From contig NZ_CP094527.1 in assembly GCF_022811725.1 (NCBI RefSeq), positions 2,108,001 through 2,172,000 of the forward strand: a stretch of 64,000 bases of DNA. Reading direction: 5' to 3'. Below, piece after piece: positions 10,401 to 18,587 of the stretch. This stretch comes from Mucilaginibacter sp. SMC90. GTDB lineage: Bacteria; Bacteroidota; Bacteroidia; Sphingobacteriales; Sphingobacteriaceae. Made by a program: the position numbers and the translations under genes. Numbering within the stretch: the stretch's first letter is position 1; each line of letters opens with the position of its first letter. Under the pieces are notes generated by a model. That model did no database searches, was not told the origin of the DNA, and saw nothing but the letters and a program-made list of their open reading frames with translations.

Positions 10401-10491
10401 ATTTGGTTCATCAAACGGTTCGCAGGGTATTTACTCATTCTCAACCCCAACCTCAAGATCAATTGATTTTAGCCTGAAAGTTACCCTATAA
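7465..10491 (+). CDS. susC: SusC-like TonB-dependent outer membrane transporter
   Basis: A 1008-residue protein with an N-terminal signal sequence, a carboxypeptidase-regulatory-like domain (about 28-110, GKVTDEKGEPIAGASVKI), a plug domain (about 115-250, with IRGGSSF...EPLMVIDGIPVDN and YGSKGANGVVIITTK) and a C-terminal 22-strand barrel ending FSLKVTL. No STN domain is visible, so it probably does not signal to an anti-sigma factor. With the SusD lipoprotein 26 bases downstream it forms an importer for oligosaccharides or glycopeptides. Its position between beta-arabinofuranosidases and hydroxyproline genes suggests that the cargo is arabinosylated peptide or released arabinose oligomers; this is inference. 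Confidence 0.93.
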   Translation: MKFKQLLKRFMLPLLSVFVFCYSTYAQTVTLKGKVTDEKGEPIAGASVKIKNTNIGSVTGGSGMFSINYTGQGTLVVSAIGFTAQEIKLTGQAQVNIALAEDNKVLNEVVVTALGIKRDKRILTYSSQEIKGESLAQSKEPNLVNAIAGKVAGVQVTSSSGTPGSSARIVIRGGSSFYGTNEPLMVIDGIPVDNSETGSLNSGPGTNRIADIDPSIIASMNVLKGAAATALYGSKGANGVVIITTKNGALNKKPLITFSSDFSFENPLLPQIQSKYSLGNNGIYFDGETNKTSTSWGAEMDTLKINGQPAKTYNQSDLFFKTGHTYNNTVNIGGGGSNSTYLVSYSNFNQQGTVPTTQFLRNTFFAKYSAQVLKNLNTTFQLNYSNSQNDRLPEGYALESPVWTVFTAPVSYNLQPYLNADGSQRLFRFSRNNPYWVLDNIKNHSGVNRFLPTFTADYKPLSWLTITERFGADVYTEMDRYHESTESVSNPNGRLVDQNINYRQYNNDLLISANKQFGDFNIDVVLGNNLLSSYSENTYANGVGLTVPGLYNMASASTVTYKEGSSLQRKIGFYLQSNIEYKRFLLLSLTGRYNGNSVLSTAHNFYPYGSAAGSFIFSEFFSPELSKVMNLGKVRVSYGTVGNDGSIGAYGLLTPYNIATIRNLAFPYGGQAGFLISDVLGNPNLKNERINEFEAGFEAGFFNNRISLEASFYSKKTIDGIIPSVALAPSTGYAYTSVNSAVMRNRGIEVLLSATPIKSRDFNWDLTLNFTRNRNKVLAIYKDLNQLGNGFTNIIVGQPYGVIYGTRYARNAAGKLLTDDSGLPYADDNQGIIGNINPNWLGGINNNFRYKQFNFSFFFDIKRGGDIQNNVDGYGYFYGTPKVTENRGLRVVDGVNATTGQPNTVAVNGQAYYQRANSVLESVIQDGSYVKLRNVSLGYTLKPSWLSKSPFKSATFSVTGRNLWIHAPHFTGGDPEVSSFGSSNGSQGIYSFSTPTSRSIDFSLKVTL

Positions 10492-10517
10492 TTCAAAATC
10501 ATTAATAAGAAATTGTC

Positions 10518-11915
10518 ATGAAAAATAAATATATCACGTTAGTAACATGCGCGTTGGTAAGCTTCACGGGCTGTAAAAAATACATTGATGTAAACCAGGA
10601 CCCTAACAGGCCTATAGATGTTAAAGAATCGCTGATTTTGGCCCCGGTTGAAGCTGCAATATCACAAAATATTAACGCTGCCGGCGGTGCCCAGCTTGCC
10701 ACTGTATTACAACAATATCTGCAGGTAATTGCCTTAAACCAGGTGCCACCAAATTTTGGCACTTACCTCATGTACCACCAGGATATGGATGGCGACTGGT
10801 ATAATTTTTATACCCAGGTAATGAACAACCTTGTTTTATTAAACAAAAAAGCAGAGGCTGATGGTAACGCCAATTATGCCGCCATATCAAAGATATTGCT
10901 TGCTTATACGCTTGGTTCGGCTACAGATGTTTGGGGTGATGTTCCGTTTTCAAAAGGTTTTGAAGGGATAGATAACCCTACTCCGGTTTATGATAGCCAG
11001 GAATCAGTTTATACACAAATACAAACCCTGCTTGATGGTGCTATTACCGATATTGCCAAAAACAGTACTACAGTACCAGCTGGTGATGATTATTACTATA
11101 CCGGTGATATGAGCAAATGGAAAAAGGCCGCTTACACGCTTAAGGCGCGTTATTTTATGCACCTTACCAAAGCTCCCGGACATACGGCAGCTGCACAGGC
11201 CCAATTGGCCCTTACTGCGCTTGAAAATGGTATGGTAAGCAATGATGATGATATGAAAATGCCTTTTACCGGTGCGGCAGGGGCCGAAAACCCATGGCAG
11301 CAAAACTTCCTGCCAGGTTCAACACTGGTGCTTGCGTCAACATTTGTTGATGGCTTTAAAACCCGGAAAGATCCCCGCTTATCAAAAATGGTGGCTCCTG
11401 CGGCCGAAACCGGGCTATATACCGGCAGGCAAATAGGTTTGGAAGATATCGGCAGTTTGGAATCATATTCATTGGGTGGTTCTTTTTACGCCAGCGCAAG
11501 CTCAAATAACTACATTGTTACTTATTCGGAAGCCTTATTTTTAAAAGCCGAAGCTACATTTGTAATATCGGGTGCTGTTGCGGCGCAACCAGTTTATTTA
11601 CTGGCTGTTAAATCGCATATGTCAAAACTGGGCATTGCCGATACCGATGTAAGTACATACCTGGCTTCAAGGGGTACTTTAACCAGTGCTAATGCTATGC
11701 AGCTGATCATTGAGGAAAAGGGTGTGGCTAATTTCCTGTCGATGGAAAATTATACCGATTGGAGGCGTACAGGCTTCCCTGCTTTAACCAAGGTGAAAAA
11801 TGCCTTGTCGGATATTCCGCGCAGAGTATTGTATTCACAGTCAGAAATGACTGCAAACCCGCAGCCACAGCAAAGCGCCAAGCTTACCGACAGGGTTTGG
11901 TGGGATGCGCAATAG
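10518..11915 (+). CDS. susD: SusD-like surface lipoprotein (SusD-like_2 group)
   Basis: A 465-residue lipoprotein with lipobox FTGC at residues 16-19, followed by KKYIDVNQDPNRP, a typical SusD/RagB start. TPR-like helices and the late NYTDWRRTGFP segment fit the shorter SusD-like_2 family, members of which are often about 450-500 residues. It caps the SusC barrel and binds ligand at the cell surface. It is translated 26 bases after susC. A long imperfect hairpin follows it and probably sets expression relative to the enzyme genes downstream. Confidence 0.88.
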   Translation: MKNKYITLVTCALVSFTGCKKYIDVNQDPNRPIDVKESLILAPVEAAISQNINAAGGAQLATVLQQYLQVIALNQVPPNFGTYLMYHQDMDGDWYNFYTQVMNNLVLLNKKAEADGNANYAAISKILLAYTLGSATDVWGDVPFSKGFEGIDNPTPVYDSQESVYTQIQTLLDGAITDIAKNSTTVPAGDDYYYTGDMSKWKKAAYTLKARYFMHLTKAPGHTAAAQAQLALTALENGMVSNDDDMKMPFTGAAGAENPWQQNFLPGSTLVLASTFVDGFKTRKDPRLSKMVAPAAETGLYTGRQIGLEDIGSLESYSLGGSFYASASSNNYIVTYSEALFLKAEATFVISGAVAAQPVYLLAVKSHMSKLGIADTDVSTYLASRGTLTSANAMQLIIEEKGVANFLSMENYTDWRRTGFPALTKVKNALSDIPRRVLYSQSEMTANPQPQQSAKLTDRVWWDAQ

Positions 11916-11921
11916 GCGTTA

Positions 11922-11983
11922 TTTAGCAGGCATTATGCCCGTAGGTGGCATTATAGGTTAAAATACGGGCAATGTCTGCTAAA
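11922..11983 (+). terminator. Long imperfect hairpin after susD
   Basis: Arms 11922-11943 and 11964-11983 pair over about 20 positions (TTTAGCAG.CATT..GCCCGTA), with one mismatch and a two-base bulge. The loop is 20 bases and the following sequence is AT-rich without a clean T run. It could be a partial terminator, a processing site or an mRNA stabiliser between the transporter pair and the catabolic genes. Confidence 0.5.
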
Positions 11984-12012
11984 TTGTTAAATATTCGTAA
12001 TTAGTACTATTT

Positions 12013-12020
12013 TAATTTTG
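12013..12020 (+). promoter_or_regulatory. Candidate -7 element before the deaminase gene
   Basis: TAATTTTG matches TAnnTTTG and ends 16 bases before the ATG at 12037. The nearest upstream TTG (11984-11986) is 26 bases away, longer than usual, so this is a weak promoter call. It would give the enzyme genes a start separate from susCD. Confidence 0.4.
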
Positions 12021-12036
12021 TGAAAAATAATATACA

Positions 12037-12975
12037 ATGATAACTTTTGATTGGAAAGGTGTACTCCCTGCAGTAACTACTAAATTTACAGATAATGATG
12101 AACTTGACTTTGATGCTTTTGATATAAACCTGAACGCCCAGCTTGAGGCTGGTGTTGACGGTTTTATTTTAGGCGGCTCGCTGGGTGAAGCAAGCGTTTT
12201 AAGCGATGATGAAAAATTTGCACTGCTTGCCCATACCGTTGAGTTTGTTAACGGAAAAGTTCCCGTTATACTGAATATAGCTGAGCAAACCACTAAAGCG
12301 GCTGTTGCTTATGCTCAAAAAGCACTTGATAAGGGTGCCGACGGCCTGATGTTATTGCCGCCTATGCGTTATAACAGTGAAGCTCGTGAAACGGTTGCTT
12401 ACCTTACAACTATTGCAAAAAGCACCGAATTGCCAATCATGATCTACAATAATCCTGTTGATTATAAAATAGAGGTTACTTTAGATATGTTTGAGCAACT
12501 GGCTGCATATGATAATATCCAGGCAGTAAAAGAATCAACCCGCGATGTATCAAACGTTACCCGTATGATCAACCGCTTTGGCGACAGGTTCAAGATCTTT
12601 ACCGGTGTTGACCCGCTGGCTATGGAAAGCCTGGTAATGGGTGCAGATGGCTGGGTTGCCGGTTTGGTTGATGCTTTTCCTAAAGAAACTGTTGCTATTT
12701 ACCGGTTAATAAAAGCTAAAAGGTATGATGAAGCACTGACTATCTACCGTTGGTTTTTACCTGTACTTGAGCTGGATATTCATCCTAAACTTGTACAGTA
12801 CATTAAACTGGCCGAGGTTGCAACCGGTATAGGTACCGAAAATGTGCGCGCGCCGCGTTTACCGTTAATTGGTGCAGAGCGCGAAAAAGTTCAAAAAATC
12901 ATCAATGACGCACTTGCTGCAAGGCCCGAATTACCTGTTGGAAGCTGGGGTAAATTAACCGAAGTAGCGTTATAA
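12037..12975 (+). CDS. Dihydrodipicolinate synthase-family enzyme, probable pyrroline-4-hydroxy-2-carboxylate deaminase
   Basis: A 312-residue TIM-barrel protein of the DapA/NAL family. K165 (QAVKEST) is the expected Schiff-base lysine, IMIYNNPVD carries the catalytic Tyr and LGGSLGEAS is the usual GxxGE-type loop. The family also contains dihydrodipicolinate synthase and N-acetylneuraminate lyase, but the gene is 6 bases from hydroxyproline epimerase and close to a D-amino acid oxidase. That fits the deaminase converting cis-4-hydroxy-pyrroline-2-carboxylate to 2-ketoglutarate semialdehyde in the cytoplasm. The fold is certain; the substrate comes from context. Confidence 0.85.
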   Translation: MITFDWKGVLPAVTTKFTDNDELDFDAFDINLNAQLEAGVDGFILGGSLGEASVLSDDEKFALLAHTVEFVNGKVPVILNIAEQTTKAAVAYAQKALDKGADGLMLLPPMRYNSEARETVAYLTTIAKSTELPIMIYNNPVDYKIEVTLDMFEQLAAYDNIQAVKESTRDVSNVTRMINRFGDRFKIFTGVDPLAMESLVMGADGWVAGLVDAFPKETVAIYRLIKAKRYDEALTIYRWFLPVLELDIHPKLVQYIKLAEVATGIGTENVRAPRLPLIGAEREKVQKIINDALAARPELPVGSWGKLTEVAL

Positions 12976-12981
12976 TAACAT

Positions 12982-13983
12982 ATGGCAAGTAAAACTTTCT
13001 TTTGTGTTGATGCCCATACCTGCGGCAACCCTGTAAGGCTGGTGGCCGGTGGTGGTCCTACGCTTAAAGGCGATAACATGAGCCAGAAACGCCAGCACTT
13101 TTTAAAGGAGTACGACTGGATCAGGACAGGCTTAATGTTTGAACCCCGCGGGCATGATATGATGTCGGGCAGTATCCTGTATCCGCCTCATGATCCGGAA
13201 AACGATGTTGCTGTTTTGTTTATCGAAACCAGCGGTTGTTTGCCCATGTGTGGTCACGGAACTATCGGCACGATAACTATTGCTATTGAGGAAGGGCTGA
13301 TCCAGCCTAAAACTCCGGGCATAGTACGCATGGAAGCACCGGCCGGTCTTGTGTTGATCGAGTACAAACAGGACGGCAAAAAAGTGACCTCTGTAAAACT
13401 CAGGAATGTGGCAGCTTACCTTGCCGCAACTGATTTACAGGTTGAATGCCCTGATTTGGGTATGCTTACTATTGATGTATCCTACGGCGGTAACTACTAT
13501 GCCATCGTTGATCCTCAGCCTAATTTCAAAGGTATTGAAGATTATACTGCAGGGCAGCTGATAGCCTGGAGCCAGGTACTGCGTAAGCGCATTAACGAAA
13601 AATACCAGTTTGTGCATCCGCAGGATCCAACTATCAATACCTGTACCCACATTCTTTGGGCTGGTGCTACGCTGTCTGCAGATGCCACTGCCCGTAATGC
13701 GGTATTTTACGGCGATAAAGCGATTGACAGGTCGCCTTGCGGAACAGGTACATCTGCCCGTATGGCGCAATGGTTTGCCAAAGGTAAACTGAAAGTGGGT
13801 GAGCCTTTTATTCACGAAAGTATCATCGGCAGCAAGTTTATCGGTAAGGTTGAGGATGTGGTTAAGATCAATGATTTTGATGCCATTATACCAAGTGTAG
13901 AAGGCTGGGCCAAAGTTTACGGATACAACACCATCAAGATAGATGATGATGATCCTTATGCTCACGGTTTTCAGGTGATATAA
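12982..13983 (+). CDS. 4-hydroxyproline 2-epimerase (proline racemase family)
   Basis: A 333-residue member of the proline racemase family. Both catalytic cysteines are present: C90 in PMCGHGT and C253 in DRSPCGTGT. In this family a Cys/Cys pair marks racemases and epimerases, whereas Thr in the second position marks trans-3-hydroxyproline dehydratases. The enzyme should interconvert trans-4-hydroxy-L-proline and cis-4-hydroxy-D-proline, the first step of the pathway. It starts 6 bases after the deaminase gene, so the pair is translationally close. A proline racemase is the alternative, made unlikely by the three companion enzymes. Confidence 0.92.
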   Translation: MASKTFFCVDAHTCGNPVRLVAGGGPTLKGDNMSQKRQHFLKEYDWIRTGLMFEPRGHDMMSGSILYPPHDPENDVAVLFIETSGCLPMCGHGTIGTITIAIEEGLIQPKTPGIVRMEAPAGLVLIEYKQDGKKVTSVKLRNVAAYLAATDLQVECPDLGMLTIDVSYGGNYYAIVDPQPNFKGIEDYTAGQLIAWSQVLRKRINEKYQFVHPQDPTINTCTHILWAGATLSADATARNAVFYGDKAIDRSPCGTGTSARMAQWFAKGKLKVGEPFIHESIIGSKFIGKVEDVVKINDFDAIIPSVEGWAKVYGYNTIKIDDDDPYAHGFQVI

Positions 13984-13992
13984 CGTGTCCCA

Positions 13993-14078
13993 AACGTCAT
14001 TGCGAGGAACGAAGCAATCCCCGATCGGCAGGTCCGCCCTGTATAGTTTGGGATTGCTTCGTTCCTCGCAATGACGTT
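13993..14078. repeat. Palindromic intergenic repeat, family A copy 1
   Basis: A perfect 29-bp inverted repeat (13993-14021 and 14050-14078) with a 28-base spacer sits between the epimerase and oxidase genes. The core GTCATTGCGAGGAACGAAGC recurs at 53379-53398, and a decayed relative lies at 43818-43910. It is non-coding and can fold into a long RNA hairpin. Confidence 0.85.
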
Positions 14079-14113
14079 CTGGTTTAATAGATTTAAGAAA
14101 GAATTATTAACAA

Positions 14114-14147
14114 GCTTTCGGCGTTCAGCCTTAAGCTTTCAGCTTAA
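14114..14147. repeat. Intergenic repeat, family B copy 1
   Basis: A short AAGCTTTC...GCTTTCAGCTT element lies just upstream of the oxidase start. It shares the GCTTTCAGCTT core with a hairpin at 18588-18616 before the permease gene. Confidence 0.5.
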
Positions 14148-14155
14148 AATAAAAA

Positions 14156-15400
14156 ATGGCAAAGGTGCTGATAATAGGAGGTGGGATAGTAGGGCTTAGT
14201 TCGGCTTATTATTTACAAAAGGCAGGGCATGAGGTTACTGTGCTTGATAAGGGCGACATGACCGATAGCTGCTCATACGGAAACGCCGGTATGATTGTGC
14301 CAAGCCATTTTATTCCGCTGGCAACTCCGGGTATGGTTTCGCAGGGTATTAAATGGATGTTTAACAGCAAAAGCCCGTTTTACGTAAAGCCTTCATTAAA
14401 TCCCGAACTGATTTCATGGGGATTGAAGTTTTTAAAGAAAGCCAATGCCGCACATGTTGAAAAATCGGCGGTTCCGTTAACAGAGCTTTCATTGCTCAGC
14501 AAAAAACTTTATGAGGACCTGAGCAAAGAACCCGGCTTTGACTTTGACCTGGTTGAAAAAGGCATCCTGATGTTTTATAAAACCGAAAAGGCAGGCGAAG
14601 AAGAAGCACACATGGCCGAAAAGGGCAGGGAATTAGGTTTGGATATGGCAGTACTCAGCGTTGCTGACTGTAAAAAACTACAACCAAAGCTTGAGCTTGA
14701 TGTGTTAGGCGCGGTACATTACCGTTGCGATGCGCACCTCTCGCCGAACAAACTAATGGCTGCTTTGATCAAACACTTGAAAGCTGTTGGTGTAAAGCTG
14801 GTTATCAATAAAGAGGTTACCAAAATTGAAACCAAAGGCGGTAAAGTGAGCCGGGTACTGGCAGGCAATGAAGAGTTTACTGCCGATGAATACATTATTG
14901 CGGGTGGCTCATGGTCGCCGGCTATTGGGAGGTTATTGGGTTTAAAGATCCTGCTGATGCCTGGCAAAGGTTATTCGTTTAATGTGAAGGACGACAGCGA
15001 AACCATGCATATCCCGGCATTGCTGGCCGAAGCCCGTGTTGCTATTACCCCAATGAACGGTGGCCTGCGCTACGGAGGTACTATGGAACTTGATAAGATC
15101 AACGACCGTATCAACATGAACCGCGTAAAAGGCATTGTTGAATCAGTGCCGAAGTATTTCCCGGGTTTAAAACCTGCTGTGCCTGAGCAAAAGGATATTT
15201 GGTTTGGTTTCCGGCCATCGTCTGCCGATGGCCTGCCTTATATCGGAAAAAGTAAACAGTATGGTAACCTTACTGTTGCAACCGGGCACGGCATGATGGG
15301 CTTAAGCCTTGGCGCTGCAACCGGTTTGCTGGCAAGTGAAATTATATCGGGCAAACCAACCACTATCAATATCAAAGAATTTGCTCCCGAAAGATCTTAA
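14156..15400 (+). CDS. FAD-dependent D-amino acid (cis-4-hydroxy-D-proline) oxidase/dehydrogenase
   Basis: A 414-residue DAO-family flavoprotein. The N-terminal dinucleotide-binding motif is VLIIGGGIVGLSSAYYL (residues 4-20), followed by the acidic end of strand 2 at VTVLDKGD. The C-terminal GYSFNVKD and ATGHGMMGLSLGAATG segments close the FAD site. In hydroxyproline catabolism this type oxidises cis-4-hydroxy-D-proline to the pyrroline that the DapA-family deaminase uses, passing electrons to the respiratory chain or oxygen. A strong terminator follows, so it ends a transcript starting upstream of the deaminase. Other D-amino acids are possible substrates, but context favours hydroxyproline. 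Confidence 0.88.
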   Translation: MAKVLIIGGGIVGLSSAYYLQKAGHEVTVLDKGDMTDSCSYGNAGMIVPSHFIPLATPGMVSQGIKWMFNSKSPFYVKPSLNPELISWGLKFLKKANAAHVEKSAVPLTELSLLSKKLYEDLSKEPGFDFDLVEKGILMFYKTEKAGEEEAHMAEKGRELGLDMAVLSVADCKKLQPKLELDVLGAVHYRCDAHLSPNKLMAALIKHLKAVGVKLVINKEVTKIETKGGKVSRVLAGNEEFTADEYIIAGGSWSPAIGRLLGLKILLMPGKGYSFNVKDDSETMHIPALLAEARVAITPMNGGLRYGGTMELDKINDRINMNRVKGIVESVPKYFPGLKPAVPEQKDIWFGFRPSSADGLPYIGKSKQYGNLTVATGHGMMGLSLGAATGLLASEIISGKPTTINIKEFAPERS

Positions 15401-15827
15401 TTTAAACAATTGATTACCCTTCCGGCTTGCCGGAAAAACAGGACCGTTCATCAATTATGATGGGCGGTTTTTTGTTTAAATGGGTAACTGTTTTATTACC
15501 TATATCATAAAAGGAAGCCTAAAAAAGCAATTTTCGGCGTAAATAAGCTGATTTTCGAGATTTGCATAATAGTTGTCTATAGTACAATTAAAGATATTTT
15601 ATTCGGTTTAATTTCGGTAAAATCAACTATAGTTTTGATAATAAGTGTTTTAGTAACATTTGTTGAATGTTGTATTTTGTAGGTGAAATTTACTTTTTAG
15701 CCTCATTTTGACGTCTGTATCAACCATAAATTATCAAATATTGCCCGTATTTTACCCTTTTAACTTCATTTGTTAGCAAATTAAGTTAAGTAATTGTAAA
15801 TTCAACAAGTAATAATCAAAGTAGCAG
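15401..15827. other. 427-base gap: terminator then AraC promoter region
   Basis: Apart from the terminator at 15443-15473 the gap is AT-rich non-coding sequence. I see no repeat and no clear promoter match; it presumably carries the promoter and operator of the AraC gene. Confidence 0.5.
15443..15473 (+). terminator. Intrinsic terminator after the oxidase gene
   Basis: Arms 15443-15453 and 15458-15468 pair over 11 positions (two G-U pairs) around a 4-base loop, followed by a run of six T. Confidence 0.8.
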
Positions 15828-16730
15828 ATGAAAGTTTTACAATTTACTATCCCCGTTCCGCACGATAAAAGTGTGATAGCAGAAAAGGTTTGTTTGCCTT
15901 ATCATTACCCATACCTGCACCGTCATAAAGAAATTCAGCTCACCTGGATCCAGCAGGGTGAAGGTACTTTGATTGCCGGAAACAATATGCATGATTACTC
16001 TGCCGGTGATTTGTTTTTAATAGGCGCTAACCTGCCGCATGTTTTTAAAAGTAATCCAGAGTATTTTGCGCCAAATACTAACAAACAAATAGAAGCACTC
16101 ACTATATTTTTTAATCCGGAAGATGCATTGGCCCCTTTGTTCAATTTGCCCGAGCTTAAGCCAAGCCTGATATTTATGCAGCAGCATCAGCAAGGTTTTA
16201 AAGTGCCGCATTCTGTTGTTGACAAAGTATCGCAGATCATGATCGCCCTGCAAAAGGCATCCGGCCCCGATCAGCTTATCCAGTTTTTTCATTTACTTAA
16301 AGGGCTTACCAATATCAAAACCAAGCTTGATCCTTTATCTACTTACGGCAACCTGCCGGGCATAACAGAAAATGAGGGGATCAGGATAGGTAATATCTAC
16401 AACTATATCATGCAGCATTACAGCGAGCCTATTACACTTGAAGATGTTGCGAAGGTTGCATATATGACCCCCGAATCGTTTTGCCGGTATTTCAAAAAGC
16501 ATACCGGTCATACGTTTATTTCATTCCTGAACGAGATCCGAATTAACGAGGCCTGCAAAAAGCTCATCGCGCATAAATTTGAAAGCATCAATACCGTAGC
16601 TTATAAATGTGGCTTTAAGAGCATCACCAACTTTAACCGCGTATTTAAATGCGTAATTGGCAACTCGCCGCGCGGCTATCTCGACTCCTACAACAACAAT
16701 CTTATCAGCCTTAACAGGGCTGCCAGCTAA
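15828..16730 (+). CDS. AraC-family transcriptional regulator with cupin sensor
   Basis: A 300-residue protein. Residues 1-150 form a cupin-type ligand domain (HRHKEIQLTWIQQGEGTLIAGN), and residues about 195-295 are the double helix-turn-helix (TLEDVAKVAYMTPESFCRYFKKHTG, then INTVAYKCGFKSITNFNRVFK). This layout is typical of Bacteroidota AraC activators of catabolic genes. It lies inside the hydroxyproline cluster, after a terminator and before the peptidase, permease and GH27 genes, so it probably senses hydroxyproline, a pathway intermediate or arabinose. The ligand is not readable from sequence. Confidence 0.88.
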   Translation: MKVLQFTIPVPHDKSVIAEKVCLPYHYPYLHRHKEIQLTWIQQGEGTLIAGNNMHDYSAGDLFLIGANLPHVFKSNPEYFAPNTNKQIEALTIFFNPEDALAPLFNLPELKPSLIFMQQHQQGFKVPHSVVDKVSQIMIALQKASGPDQLIQFFHLLKGLTNIKTKLDPLSTYGNLPGITENEGIRIGNIYNYIMQHYSEPITLEDVAKVAYMTPESFCRYFKKHTGHTFISFLNEIRINEACKKLIAHKFESINTVAYKCGFKSITNFNRVFKCVIGNSPRGYLDSYNNNLISLNRAAS

Positions 16731-16766
16731 TAACGGCTTATTCTTTTTACCTCAAACCAAACAATC

Positions 16767-18566
16767 GTGCTTATTAATACTAAAACAACCATAAAAGGTT
16801 TAGCCCTTTATGCCCTTACTTTTGGTGCCCTTACTGTAAACGCGCAGACCGGCCCTGCTGGCAATTTGTATGAACAAACCAGCGAAATTGCCGGTACCAT
16901 TATCAGGTACGGGCAGGACATGGACGCCATACATGATTTTTATTCGCCATACAACGTTAACGACCGCGCCGAGGAGCAATACAAGCAGCGTGTCATCAAC
17001 TCGCCCGAGCAACGCAAAAGGTTTGTAGAGGTTGATAACGATTACCTGAAGCAACTGGAACAAACCGACTTTAATGCCCTGAGTATTTATGGCAAGGTTG
17101 ATTATATCCTGCTGAAAAAACGCATCAACTTTGATCTGAAAGATTTGAAGAAGGAAGAAGACCTGTATAGCCAGGCTGCAAAATACATTTCATTTGCCGA
17201 TGAGATCTACGCGCTTGAACAAAAACGCCGTCGCGGAACATTTGTAGACGGAGAAAAGGTTGCAGGCGATTTGAACAAGATCCTGAAAGAGCTTAAGGCC
17301 GATACTACGGCTTTTCACAAACTCCCATCGTTGGATATGCCCGTGGCTAAAGTAACTAAAGCCGCTTTAGTAGGATTAAGAGGGCGTTTAAAAGATTTTT
17401 TTGGCTTTTATGACAAATACGATCCTTCATTTACATGGTGGGTACCCGAACCTTACAAGGCGCTTGATAGCGCGCTGGGCAGGTACAGCGAACTGGCTAT
17501 CAGTAAAGGTAAGTTGAATACCAGCCAGAAAAGCGATAGCAGCGGTATCAAAGGTGTGCCAATTGGCAGGCAGGAGCTGATTAACCAGCTGCAGGCCGAA
17601 ATGATCCCTTACACGCCCGAAGAGCTTATTAAACTGGCCAATAAAGAGTTTGCGTGGTGCGATAAGGAAATGCTGAAGGCATCGCAGGAAATGGGTTTTG
17701 GCAGCGATTGGAAAAAAGCCCTCGAAAAGGTAAAAAATAGTTATGTGCCTGTAGGCCATCAGCCCGAGTTGATTGTTAAATTATATAATGATGCTATCAG
17801 CTTTATTAAAGAGCGCGACCTGATCACCATACCTCCGCTGGCCGAAGAAACCTGGGGCATGGTGATGATGTCGCCTCGGAGACAATTGGTTAACCCGTTT
17901 TTTACAGGCGGCAAGGAGATCAGTATCTCGTACCCAACCAATACCATGCAGTATGACGACAGGCTGATGAGTATGCGCGGCAACAATCCTTACTTTTCAA
18001 GGGGCACCGTGCAGCATGAGCTGATTCCGGGCCATAATCTGCAATATTTTATGAATAGCCGTTATAAAGCCTATCGCCAGGATTTTGGTACCCCGTTCGC
18101 CATTGAGGGATGGTCTTTATACTGGGAGCTATTGTTATACGATAAAGGCTTTGCCAAAACACCCGAGGAACGCGTAGGTATGCTGTTTTGGCGCATGCAC
18201 CGTTGTGCAAGGATCATATTTTCGCTTAACTATCATTTGGGTAACTGGACCCCGCAGCAATGCATCGATTTTTTGGTTGACCGCGTAGGCCATGAAAAAG
18301 CTAATGCCGAAGGCGAAGTAAGGCGCTCGTTTGAAGGAGGCTACAGTCCGCTTTACCAGGTGGCTTATTTATTAGGTGGTTTGCAATTGATGGAATTGAA
18401 AAAAGAATTGGTTGATAGTGGTAAAATGACCTATAAGCAATTCCATGATGCTGCCATTAAAGAAAACCTGATCCCGGTTGAGATGCTTCGTGCTACCTTA
18501 ACCAACCAGGCATTAACCAAAGATTTTACAACAAGCTGGAAATTTTACGATTTCGGAAGCAAATAG
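16767..18566 (+). CDS. DUF885-family zinc metallopeptidase, secreted
   Basis: A 599-residue protein starting at GTG 16767, which opens a good signal peptide (ends TVNAQ at about residue 27). It shows the DUF885 zinc motif H417ELIPGH423 with a downstream EGWSLYWELLL that supplies the third ligand region. DUF885 proteins are gluzincin-like metallopeptidases, mostly uncharacterised. It lies 36 bases after the AraC gene and before a permease, in a locus with two proline-directed peptidases, so it probably trims peptides in the periplasm. The GTG start has no strong Shine-Dalgarno site, but no better in-frame start preserves the signal peptide. Confidence 0.85.
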   Translation: MLINTKTTIKGLALYALTFGALTVNAQTGPAGNLYEQTSEIAGTIIRYGQDMDAIHDFYSPYNVNDRAEEQYKQRVINSPEQRKRFVEVDNDYLKQLEQTDFNALSIYGKVDYILLKKRINFDLKDLKKEEDLYSQAAKYISFADEIYALEQKRRRGTFVDGEKVAGDLNKILKELKADTTAFHKLPSLDMPVAKVTKAALVGLRGRLKDFFGFYDKYDPSFTWWVPEPYKALDSALGRYSELAISKGKLNTSQKSDSSGIKGVPIGRQELINQLQAEMIPYTPEELIKLANKEFAWCDKEMLKASQEMGFGSDWKKALEKVKNSYVPVGHQPELIVKLYNDAISFIKERDLITIPPLAEETWGMVMMSPRRQLVNPFFTGGKEISISYPTNTMQYDDRLMSMRGNNPYFSRGTVQHELIPGHNLQYFMNSRYKAYRQDFGTPFAIEGWSLYWELLLYDKGFAKTPEERVGMLFWRMHRCARIIFSLNYHLGNWTPQQCIDFLVDRVGHEKANAEGEVRRSFEGGYSPLYQVAYLLGGLQLMELKKELVDSGKMTYKQFHDAAIKENLIPVEMLRATLTNQALTKDFTTSWKFYDFGSK

Positions 18567-18587
18567 TTAATAAAACAGCATTAATGG

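Noticed and set aside
12037..12975. Assignment as housekeeping dihydrodipicolinate synthase (DapA)
   Set aside because: The gene is 6 bases from hydroxyproline epimerase with oxidase and semialdehyde dehydrogenase nearby; the deaminase role explains the cluster.
13435..13965. A 176-codon minus-strand frame opposite the epimerase
   Set aside because: It is a shadow of the strongly supported epimerase with both catalytic Cys; the translated protein has no domain-like pattern.
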